Below, in pieces: positions 53,597-63,000 of a DNA stretch of 64,000 nucleotides. The stretch is taken from positions 79,087 to 143,086 of the forward strand of contig NZ_JACHCQ010000007.1 of assembly GCF_014205835.1 (NCBI RefSeq), in the 5' to 3' direction. Origin of the DNA: Pedobacter sp. AK013. GTDB lineage: Bacteria; Bacteroidota; Bacteroidia; Sphingobacteriales; Sphingobacteriaceae. The position numbers and the translations under genes were made by a program. The notes under the pieces are model-generated. The model ran no database searches. It worked only from the letters and a program-made list of their open reading frames with translations, and was not told the origin of the DNA. How positions within the stretch are numbered: position 1 is the stretch's first letter; every line of letters begins with the position of its first letter.

Positions 53597-55356
53597 ATGG
53601 GCTATATTCTAGGGATTTCTGCTTACTATCACGACAGCGCCGCATGTTTGTTAAAGGACGCGGAAATTATTGCCGCAGCGCAGGAGGAACGTTTCTCCAG
53701 GATTAAAAATGATGAATCATTCCCCTCAGAGGCGATAAAGTTCTGTCTTAAATTTGCTAATATCTCCCTGACAGAGGTAGATCATGTTGTATTTTACGAA
53801 AAGCCCTTTTTGAAATTTGAACGCTTGCTCGAAACATATGTTCATTTTGCCCCCAGGGGATTAAAATCTTTCCTAAAATCGATGCCGATATGGTTAAAGG
53901 ATAAACTATTCATCAAAAAAAACATAGCAAAGGCGCTTAATGGCATAGATCCCAAATGGGAAAAATCACGCGCTATTCTGTTTACCAGTCACCACCACGC
54001 CCATGCGGCCTCTGCTTTTTACCCAAGTCCATTTGAACAGGCTGTGGTATTAACGGTAGATGGTGTGGGCGAATGGGCTACAACAAATGTTTCAATAGGT
54101 AGTTCGGCACACCTAACTTTAAAAAAAGAAATCAATTTCCCTAACTCCATCGGCCTTTTATATTCTGCTTTCACCTATTACTTAGGTTTTAAAGTCAATT
54201 CTGACGAATATAAAGTAATGGGTTTAGCTTCGTACGGCACACCAGTATACAAACAGCTCATTTATGATCATTTAATTGATGTTAAAACAGATGGTTCTTT
54301 TCGCCTGAACATGGATTATTTTGATTATTGTACCGGGCTGAAGATGACCAATAAAAAATTCGACAAGCATTTGGCCATTCAGCGCGTGCGAGAGACGAAG
54401 AACTGCTGGCATTTCATAAAGACATAGCAAGTTCCATACAAGAAGTAACTGAAGAGATCATGATTAAACTGACTCAAAGTCTTTACAGGGAATTTGCAAT
54501 AGATAACCTTTGTATTGCTGGAGGAGTTGCACTGAACTGCATCATTAATTCGGCCATCAGGCAGCATTCTGGTTTTAAACGCGTTTGGGTACAACCTGCA
54601 GCAGGCGATGCCGGTGGTGCATTAGGTGCCGCTTACAGTGTATATTATGCGCATTTATCGGGCGTTAGAAATCCTGTAAAGCAGGCGGATGGAATGCAAC
54701 AATCGCTGCTCGGCCCAAGCTATACTCAAAATGAGGTAATTACAGCACTTAGTGCCTATGGCCTAAATTATGAAAAGGTTGAGCATGATATTTATTATCG
54801 TAAAATAGCAGCATACTTAGCTGATGGCAAGGTAATCGCATATTTCAGCGGAAGAACAGAGTTTGGTCCAAGAGCATTGGGTTGCCGCAGCATTCTCGCC
54901 GACCCTAGAAACAGTGAAATGAAAGCCATACTTAATGCAAAAATTAAGTTTAGAGAGTCTTTCCGCCCCTTTGCTCCCGCTATTTTGGAAGAATTTGCCG
55001 ATTTATATTTCGGTGAAGGCCCTAAAAACCGCTACATGTTGTTTACAGAAAACTATTTTGGTGATCACAATGGCCATCAGGCACCCCATGCAGTTTTAAT
55101 TCCAGGAGCCGTCCATGTTGATGGTACGGCCAGGATTCAGGCAGTGAACAAAGCACATCATCCTGATTTTCATCAGTTAATTACGGCATTTTACAACCTT
55201 ACGGGATGCCCGGCAGTAATTAACACCTCCCTAAATGTAATGAACGAACCTATAGCCTCAAGTCCCGAAGATGCAATATGCTGCTTTTTAAATACAGAAA
55301 TTGATATTCTGGCTATTGAAGGTTTACTGATCGATAAAAAAAAGATCGGGCTTTGA
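53597..55356 (+). pseudogene. NodU/CmcH-family carbamoyltransferase (SxtI-like) with one-base frameshift
   Basis: The start MGYILGISAYYHDSAACLL is the universal opening of NodU/CmcH O-carbamoyltransferases, which move a carbamoyl group from carbamoyl phosphate to a hydroxyl. HHHAHAASAFYPSPF (His132-136) and VDGVGEW are in the first domain. Near 54370 the frame is lost: CATTTGGCC lacks one base (CATTTTGGCC gives His-Phe-Gly-His). The frame is then open in the -1 register with IASSIQEVTEEIM, then CIAGGVALNC, AGDAGGALGAAY and FGPRALGCRSILADPR, the second domain. All key motifs exist on both sides, so the protein of about 586 residues is intact apart from one missing base. Sequence error or recent inactivation are both possible. 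Confidence 0.9.
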
Positions 55357-55496
55357 TATGTAGGCATTCTTAGCTTTTATCAAGATTTATGCTAAGCATA
55401 GAAAGGTTAAAAATGAGCTATTTATAGATAAAAACATGTAATTATAGTTTTGGAGTTCTGGTTAATTTGCTGAATACATCATTTAACCTTAAAACA

Positions 55497-57377
55497 ATGA
55501 ACTACTTATCGAAATTAATGCTGCACCGGCGCATCGGTGCTGTACTTTTCTTAATCTTATTTTTAAACTTTACTGCGTGTAAGAAAGCTGAGTTAGCCCC
55601 TGATCCTCCTGCAAATGAAACAAGTACGCAGGCGGCTACCAACCTGCAGATTTACAAACCAACCTCCATGCAGAATATGGATTGGAATTCTACAGAAAGC
55701 GAATGGTGTTATGCCCGTTCTAAGCAATCTGATCACTTTATTCTGTTCTGGGGGAAAGGATATGGCAGTAACAACCCTTCCTCTACAAATGTAGATTCAA
55801 AATACCGTGTAGATATTGATGATTTGCTGGCTAAGGCCGAATCGTTTTATAACCTAAATGTGAATACGTTGAAATTTGTCACTGTTGGAAACGGAACTTC
55901 AAAACTGGACAAATACAAATTGATGATCTTTTTATATTATGAGGATGGCTGGCGTGCAACTGGTTCAGGATACGACGATACCATAGGTGCATTATGGGTA
56001 AGTCCGCAGACCTGCCGGCCGGTTGGCTCAACAATCGGGCATGAGATCGGCCATAGTTTTCAATACCAGGTATCGTGCGATTTAAGTACCTCTCATGGCT
56101 TCAGGTGGGGTTTCGGAGGCAATGGAGCAGGAGGAAATGCCTTTTGGGAACAAACGGCACAATGGCAATCTTTTATCTCTTACCCTAACGAGCTTTTTAG
56201 CAGCTGGTTCGATCCTTACCTGGATAATTACCAAAAACACCTCATCCACGAAGATTACCGCTACGCCAACTACATGATCCATCAGTACTGGGCACAAAAA
56301 AGAGGCATTACCGTTATCGGCAAAATATGGCAGGCTGCACAACGCTATGAAGATCCGATTCAAGTTTATCAACGTTTATACGGACTTTCAGTGAGCCAGC
56401 TAAACGATGAATTATATGATGCCGCATCTAAATTTGTAACCTGGGATATTGATAACATCCGTACGCTGGGCGCAAGCAAAATCGGTGCACATCATTATAA
56501 GATGAACCTGATGAGCGATGGTGCTTTCCAGCCTGACCCCAGCTTTTGCCCGCAAACAACCGGTTACAATGTTATCCCCTTAGAGGTACCTGCTGCAGGC
56601 ACAACTGTTACAGGGGTATTTCAAGGCTTGCCAAACGCTTCGGGTTATAACCAGGTAGATGCCAGCATTGCCGGCTGGAGGTATGGTTTCGTTGCTTTAT
56701 CAACAAATGGTACCCGAAGCTACAGCACCATGTTTACAAGTGCCTCCGGAAATGCAACCTTTACTATTCCGGTTAATTGCAGCCGCCTTTGGTTCGTGGT
56801 GACCGGCGCCCCTACCCAATACCATCCGCATGCCTGGGATGATAATAATACCAATGACGAACAATGGCCATATAAAGTAAAATTCCAGAACACCAATTTA
56901 CCGGGCTACAATAATCAGCCCCCTAAAGATGTAGCTTTTACTTATGATCTTGAAGTAAACCGGAGTACCACTTCTTACGATTATACCACAGCCGAAATTG
57001 ATATAACTAAGCTGGCTTCTGCCTTTCAATTACCTAAACAGGATATTACCAACAAAATAGGCACCGACATTAAATTTTATGCACTTGAACCTAATAATAA
57101 CCTGAATGCTACCCTAACAGCTAACGGCTACGGGCAGTGGTTCGATGCCAATGGTTATGTAGTTAGCTATAGTTCGGCTAATTCGCGTGTGTTTTGCGAG
57201 TTTGATGCACAGAATTTTAAGCTAAGCGCTGGTCAGTATCCCAACCGTGTCAATACAGGTGATAAGTATACCATGAAACAAGCATTGGTATATACGTTGG
57301 CTTCGGGCAGTAAGGTTACAGCTACCTTCACTGTTAATTTGACCATAAAATACCATAAAATAGTGGTTTCGAGCTAA
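55497..57377 (+). CDS. Large secreted lipoprotein with HExxH (DUF6055/DUF4859-like)
   Basis: A lipoprotein of about 626 residues starting MNYLSKLMLHRRIG. A TTG 30 bases upstream is a less likely start. Its lipobox is NFTAC. The N-terminal half has GHEIGHSFQ, with HEIGH at residues 182-186, and further WEQTAQWQSF with a possible third ligand Glu, as in DUF6055 metallopeptidase-like domains. The C-terminal half (about 400-625) is beta-rich, with FTYDLEVNRSTTSYDYT resembling DUF4859. It may cleave a glycoprotein or surface polymer; activity is not established. It ends at a strong terminator. Confidence 0.85.
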   Translation: MNYLSKLMLHRRIGAVLFLILFLNFTACKKAELAPDPPANETSTQAATNLQIYKPTSMQNMDWNSTESEWCYARSKQSDHFILFWGKGYGSNNPSSTNVDSKYRVDIDDLLAKAESFYNLNVNTLKFVTVGNGTSKLDKYKLMIFLYYEDGWRATGSGYDDTIGALWVSPQTCRPVGSTIGHEIGHSFQYQVSCDLSTSHGFRWGFGGNGAGGNAFWEQTAQWQSFISYPNELFSSWFDPYLDNYQKHLIHEDYRYANYMIHQYWAQKRGITVIGKIWQAAQRYEDPIQVYQRLYGLSVSQLNDELYDAASKFVTWDIDNIRTLGASKIGAHHYKMNLMSDGAFQPDPSFCPQTTGYNVIPLEVPAAGTTVTGVFQGLPNASGYNQVDASIAGWRYGFVALSTNGTRSYSTMFTSASGNATFTIPVNCSRLWFVVTGAPTQYHPHAWDDNNTNDEQWPYKVKFQNTNLPGYNNQPPKDVAFTYDLEVNRSTTSYDYTTAEIDITKLASAFQLPKQDITNKIGTDIKFYALEPNNNLNATLTANGYGQWFDANGYVVSYSSANSRVFCEFDAQNFKLSAGQYPNRVNTGDKYTMKQALVYTLASGSKVTATFTVNLTIKYHKIVVSS

Positions 57378-57381
57378 CCTG

Positions 57382-57419
57382 AAAATGCCCGGGATGTCTT
57401 AATGATCCGGGCATTTTTT
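57382..57419 (+). terminator. Rho-independent terminator after the HExxH lipoprotein
   Basis: AAAATGCCCGG (57382-57392) and CCGGGCATTTTTT (57407-57419) form a GC-rich stem closed by AT pairs with a T tail, five bases after the stop. Confidence 0.9.
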
Positions 57420-57495
57420 GCCTATTTGTCCATAGAGTTAAGCACAGCGACTCTACGGATTATGAAATGTTGGGACAATATTATAAATTTAAGAT

Positions 57496-57595
57496 TGTTA
57501 TCCTGAGCTTGTCGAAGGATCTCTTTTAAATGCCTTAAAGTCTTTTCGATACTTCGTCAAACGCAGTACAGGCAAGGCTCAACGTGACAAATTTG
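57496..57595. repeat. Dispersed intergenic repeat (copy 2, reverse orientation)
   Basis: The reverse complement shares the end CAAATTTGTCACGTTGAGCC with 48561-48580 (20 of 20) and the ATCCTTCGACAAGCT core with a longer insert between. The two copies face each other across 48.6-57.5 kb. Confidence 0.8.
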
Positions 57596-57655
57596 AAGCA
57601 AAATTACACCTTATGATACGGCCTCTTGGTCTTTATACCACAATCCTGATCTGAT

Positions 57656-58002
57656 TTAATGTCTCTCACCTTCTTCTTCGGCATTTTTCACCTTACTTAA
57701 CAGATCATAAGCGCCCTTTACCACAACCTTCACCTCACTGATCGGTTCTGTAAAAGAAACCCGGTATAACCATTCTCGGCAACTCCTGTTTTTACTTCCA
57801 CCATTCTGTAACGGTAATCCTTACTGCCTTTAAGAGCAGGCTGATCGATAAACACAAATTTTTTGCCTTCAAATTCAACAATTGCCGCATCGGGCAGTGA
57901 TTCAACCTTGTTCATTCCACTTTCTACATAGGCCTTAAGGTACATGCCCGGAAGCAGCTGTGTATCTTCCTTGTCCAGGTGGCAGTTAATTTGCACCGTA
58001 CC
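57656..58002 (-). pseudogene. Duplicated 3' fragment of the RND adaptor gene
   Basis: This reverse-strand segment repeats 58868-59214, the last third of the HlyD/CzcB-type adaptor gene, at over 90 percent identity by eye. It covers CHLDKEDTQLLPGMYLKAYV and the C-terminal barrel. A base lost near 57760 (ACCCGG for ACCTGGG) breaks the frame before the family tail. The 5' two thirds of the gene are missing and the similarity ends sharply near 58002. It cannot encode a working adaptor. Confidence 0.92.
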
Positions 58003-58293
58003 CCTCCCTCCTTATATTTGAGAAAGTAAAAAGATTACTAAATATTTTTACGACTCACATACAACATTCATTTGACTATCTTGTCATTATATAATGTAGC
58101 TTCCAAAAAATTTGCAAAAATTTTTAAAAAAGATTATGAATTGCTTAAATCTAACCCTGACAACAACAAGCTTTTCTATAGTTTGTTAAAAGCTTAATTT
58201 TAATGTAGGTTTTGGTATGGATTTGAATGGTGCTAACCATAGGGCCAGAATTAATGGCACAGCTATATATACAGGTCTTTATTCCAATTAGAA
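58003..58293. other. Segment between adaptor copies, short coding remnants
   Basis: Two short open stretches are visible. One ends at 58197 (KKFAKIFKKDYELLKSNPDN) without an ATG. The other runs 58217-58291 as a 24-residue frame (MDLNGANHRARINGTAIYTG) ending two bases before the next start. They could be the tail of a larger lost gene such as a toxin-like C-terminus. This is speculative. Confidence 0.35.
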
Positions 58294-58776
58294 ATGACCA
58301 AACACTTCTTCCTCATATTCTTTGTATCTGTTATTTGCCAGGCAACTTACGCACAAGTTTCCGCACCATACCTCTCTATGAGTCCGGAAAACAATGACGT
58401 TGGCGCCAAATGGCAGCCGATGCATAAAATGCCTGCTGGCAATTTCACTTTGCAATGGCTAAAATCCGGAGATGTTCTTGTTTCATATAATAGAAATGAG
58501 GCTCCAACCAAATACCTAAAGGAAACCAATTTTAGCTCCAAAGATCTACAAAAGCTTGACAAAGAGATTTTTGGCTTTCGCTTAAAGGGAATCTATCTGG
58601 ATCCTGAACAGCCCCCAGAATTCTATTACGTAATCTATTTTAATCCGAAAATGAAAAACTCTATTTTACTTGAATTGCATGCTTTACTTGGAAATGTTGT
58701 TTCTGCAACCTATTTTTCGGATAAAAAAATAAATCCATTTCAAAATAGAATCTATCGCACTTTGAACAAGTGTTGA
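58294..58776 (+). CDS. Secreted hypothetical protein between adaptor copies
   Basis: A 160-residue protein with a signal peptide (MTKHFFLIFFVSVICQATYA) and a beta-rich mature part (GNFTLQWLKSGDVLVSY, then PPEFYYVIYFNP). I do not recognise a family. It lies on the opposite strand to the flanking adaptor gene and its duplicated fragment, within an insert of about 865 bases. A small frame ends two bases before its start. It may have arrived with that insert; an immunity-type role is only a guess. Confidence 0.75.
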   Translation: MTKHFFLIFFVSVICQATYAQVSAPYLSMSPENNDVGAKWQPMHKMPAGNFTLQWLKSGDVLVSYNRNEAPTKYLKETNFSSKDLQKLDKEIFGFRLKGIYLDPEQPPEFYYVIYFNPKMKNSILLELHALLGNVVSATYFSDKKINPFQNRIYRTLNKC

Positions 58777-58867
58777 GTCTGGAGACTCAACTAAAGCCAA
58801 AAATCAATTTAACATTTAATTAATCATAAAAAAATTTAATAAACAAAGACTAGAATTTTGGTTTGAT

Positions 58868-60040
58868 CTAATGTCCCTCACTTTCTTCTTCGGCATTTTT
58901 CACCTTGCTTAACAGATCATAAGCGCCCTTTACTACTACCTTCACCTCACTGATCGGCTCTGCAAAAGAAACCTGGGTATAACCATTCTCGGCAACTCCT
59001 GTTTTTACTTCCATCATCCTGTAACGGTAATCCTTACTGCCTTTAAGAGCAGGCTGATTGATAAACACAAATTTTTTGCCTTCAAATTCAACAATTGCTG
59101 CATCTGGTAAAGCTTCTACTTTGTTCATACCACTTTCTACGTAGGCCTTAAGGTACATGCCCGGAAGCAATTGCGTATCTTCCTTGTCCAGGTGGCAGTG
59201 AATTTGTACCGTACGCTCTTTACTGATTTCCCTGCCGATGAGGTGAACCGTTGCCATACGTTCCTTTTCCTCATTGGCCAATACAAAGCGTACTTTCTGG
59301 CCCAGCTTAAGCTTGGGCACATCTTTTTCAAATACCGTAAGCTCTGCATGCAGGTGCTCGGTATCGGCAATCTTGAACAATACATCGGTGGTACTGGCAA
59401 AAGCACCAATATTGGTGTTCACCTGCGTAACATAACCCGCCAATGGTGTGTAGAGGTTAAAGGTTTTCTGGATCTGTCCTTTTTCCAGTGCCGCAAAACT
59501 GATATTCATAAGGGAAAGTTTTGAACGTTGCCCCAGCAATCTTGCACTCACGCTCTGGTACTCGCTCCTTGCTTTCTGAAGTGCTTTTTTAGAATTTACG
59601 TTTTCCTTTGCCAATTCTTCCTGACGGTCTAGCTCCTGCTTTAAGAACTGTAATTGACTTTTATAATCCAGGTAATCCTGTTGCATCTGAATGAATTCCG
59701 GATTCTGCATTACAGCTACGAGCGCCCCCTTTGCTACGCGCTTTCCCTGCAACATGCTGGTACTTTTTACAATCCCTTCAAGCGGTGTGGATATAGACAC
59801 CATGCTTTGCGGGGGGAGATCGAGCACACCGTTTACTTTGGTTGTTCCACTTAATTCTTTCAGCTCAATATTGCCGAGCGTAATTTCAGATAGCTTATGC
59901 TGCTCTGGCGTAAGGGTTACGATATCGCTCTTTTCGTGAACGGCCTCTTTTTCGGGCTCCTTCTTCGAACCGGAATTGCTGCAACCAGCCAAATAAAATG
60001 AAAAAGATACGAGGATAAAATATTTATATATAGATCTCAT
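58868..60040 (-). CDS. RND efflux periplasmic adaptor (CzcB/CusB-like)
   Basis: A 390-residue membrane-fusion protein. The lipobox YLAGC anchors it to a membrane. A lipoyl/barrel-sandwich entry VSISTPLEGIV and a coiled-coil hairpin follow (residues about 115-185, with YLDYKSQLQFLKQELDRQEE). The beta-barrel and membrane-proximal domains come next (AFASTTDVLFKIADTEHLHA, LLPGMYLKAYV). It connects the RND pump and outer-membrane channel encoded 11 bases upstream. The C-terminus is not His-rich beyond EEESEGH. The metal is unknown. Confidence 0.94.
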   Translation of the reverse strand: MRSIYKYFILVSFSFYLAGCSNSGSKKEPEKEAVHEKSDIVTLTPEQHKLSEITLGNIELKELSGTTKVNGVLDLPPQSMVSISTPLEGIVKSTSMLQGKRVAKGALVAVMQNPEFIQMQQDYLDYKSQLQFLKQELDRQEELAKENVNSKKALQKARSEYQSVSARLLGQRSKLSLMNISFAALEKGQIQKTFNLYTPLAGYVTQVNTNIGAFASTTDVLFKIADTEHLHAELTVFEKDVPKLKLGQKVRFVLANEEKERMATVHLIGREISKERTVQIHCHLDKEDTQLLPGMYLKAYVESGMNKVEALPDAAIVEFEGKKFVFINQPALKGSKDYRYRMMEVKTGVAENGYTQVSFAEPISEVKVVVKGAYDLLSKVKNAEEESEGH

Positions 60041-60051
60041 GAGATTTAAGC

Positions 60052-63000
60052 TTATAATGATTTGTTGTTACCGATTAAAAATTCAATCTGATTGATGCTC
60101 TGGCTTAGCTGGAGCAGAGCCATCAGGCGCCCCTCGTAAATACCATTTGCCTGTTTAAGATTCAGCAGGTATTCCGAATAACCTATTTCTCCGTTCTGGT
60201 AGGCGATACGGCTGTTTTTTAATATCAGAGCTGCATTGGCTAGTGCCGAAGTCATAAAATAGTTATAACGTTTCTTGTTTTTCAGGTATTCGCCCAGGGC
60301 CTGTTGATACTGGCCTGTTAATTTTCGCTGCTGGAGCTCCAGGTCGTTTGCCGCAATATCCTTGTTAATAGATGCAGCCTTTGCCTTAGCAGAATAGGCT
60401 CTATAAAACAAGGGAATGGAAAGCCCCACCTGAAAGCCCTGAAAACGTTTGTCGCGGCCAAAGAAAACCTCACTTCCATTAATGTTTTGAAAACCGGTTA
60501 GCGATTGGTTGAAATAGCCAAGGGTAAAATCGGGTAATGCTTTGGCGAGTTCTACTTTATGTTGTTTTTCGGCGATTACGATCTGCTGCCTGAAATAGGC
60601 AATGGCCGGATTTTCATTTAAAACAGCCGTATCTGCGATCGAAATTTCTGGTGTTTCCTTTAAAAACCTGTCAGCGATCAGGGGTAGCCCGCCCCTACCA
60701 AGGAGTGTAGCAAACTGTGTGGTATAAATTTCAATGTCAGATCGGTTTTGATCGAGCAGATTCTGTACATCCTTGAGCTGCGTTTCGGCGGCTACCTTTT
60801 CAAGCAGGTTACCCTCGCCTGTTTTGTACTTTAACGAAGCCGATTTTACAAACCCCTTGTAAATGCTATCTTGTTCGAGCAGGAGTTTTTCTTTCGAATA
60901 CAAGTATTGAAGATTAGTGTAAACCGTTTTAACCTGAAAAATAAGTTCGTTTTTAGTTGAAGCAACCTGAAGTTGGCCTGCTTTAATGCGTTCGTCGCCT
61001 AATGCAGCATTTGCAGCGAAAAGTGTTGGAAAAGGAATTGTTTGTGAAACAGTAATATTATTATCGTTTTTAACCAGACTATTGTATTGCCCGTAAAGCA
61101 TCGAAACTTCTGTTTTAGGCATTTCGAAAGCACCCTTCCTAAGCGCCTGCTGCAGTCCTACACCCAGGCTGGCCCCGTTAATGGCCCTGTTGTTTTCCAG
61201 TGCCGACGATATGGCCTGCTCAAGGGTTAACGCTGTCTGGGCCTTAGCGGGTTGCAAGCCAAACAAGCTAACAAATATGACTATTATACCTGCCACAGGC
61301 GCAATTCTTACTTTTTTGCGGCCTATTTTTTCTATCCAGATATAAAGCACTGGAAGCACCAAGAGGGTTAGCAATGTTGCTGAGATCAGTCCACCGATAA
61401 CTACCGTGGCCAGCGGGCGCTGCACTTCAGCACCGCTACCACCCGAGATAGCCATTGGAAGAAAACCCAAAGAGGCCACAAGCGCCGTCATAATAACCGG
61501 CCGAAGTCTGACTGATGTCCCTATTTTAATTATTTCGAAAATATCTTTCATTCCTTCTTTTTTTAAGCTGTTAAATTCACTGATCAGTACAATACCATTG
61601 AGTACTGCCACTCCAAAAAGTGCAATAAAACCTATACCTGCAGAGATACTAAATGGCATACCCCGTGCCCATAAGGCAAATACGCCACCAATGGCCGACA
61701 ATGGAATTGCAGTAAAAATTAGAAGTGCATGTTTGATGGATGAAAAAGTAAGATAAAGCAACAGTAAAATGAGCAAAAGTGCCAGTGGAACGGCAATACT
61801 TAATCTTTTATTGGCTGCCTGCAGGTTCTCAAAAGTACCGCCAAAGGTTGGGTAGTACCCTGGTGAAAACTTAACTTCTGTTTCAATCTTCTGCTGAATT
61901 TCCTTAACAATACTCTCCACATCTCTTCCCCGCACATTAAAGCCAACGGTAATCCGTCGTTTTGCATCATCGCGCTGAATCTGGTTCGGCCCTTCTTTGT
62001 ACTCGATATCGGCCAGTTGTTCCAGCGGGATCTGGTTGCCATTGGGTGCAGTTACGAACAGGTTCTTCACATCTTCCAGCGATTGCCTGTTTTCTTTCTC
62101 CAGGCGGACAACCATATCGAATCGTTTTTCACCCTCAAATACAAGACCGGCTACCTCTCCGGCAAATCCAGAGCGGATGGCTGTATTTACATCCTCAATA
62201 TTCAGCCCGAACTGTGCAATCTTTTCTCTATGAAATTTGATGATCACCTGTGGAAGTCCTGAGGCCTGTTCTACATAAACATCCTGGGCGCCTTCTATTT
62301 TTCTGGCTATGGTACCAATCTTAGCTGCATAGGTACTTAACTTCGAAAAATCCTCTCCATAGATCTTGATCACCACATCTTGCCTTGCGCCTGTCATGAG
62401 TTCATTAAAGCGCATCTGGATAGGCTGCTGGAACCCAAAAGTAACCCCAGGAATATACTGTTCAAGCCTGGCCTGCATCTTTACTGCAAGCTCATCCCTG
62501 GTCGAAGCAGTTGTCCAGTCGCCCTTATCCTTTAGCGTGATAATCAAGTCACAGGCTTCTACAGGCATGGGGTCGGTAGGAATCTCGCTGGAGCCAATCT
62601 TTCCAATTACTTCTTTTATTTCAGGGAAATTGGCCTTTAGCACCTTCGAAGCCCTTGTAGCGGCCTCGATAGTCTGAGAAAGGCTGCTTCCGGTAAGCAC
62701 CCTGGTTTCTACAGCAAAGTCGCCTTCCTCCAGTGTGGGAATAAACTCGGCACCCAGGTAATTAAAAATAATAAGGCAAATGGCAAATAAGCCTATTGCA
62801 ATACCCACAACGGCCACCCTCGCTCGAAGTGCAAAATTGAGCATTGGCGTATATATGCGTTGAAAAAAAGACATGATCCTGTCTGAGATATTTCTTTTGC
62901 TGCTAATGGTTTTGTTTAGAAACAGCGCACTCATCATTGGCACATAGGTTAACGACAAGATAAATGCGCCGAGGATAGCAAAGGCCACCGTTTGAGCCAT

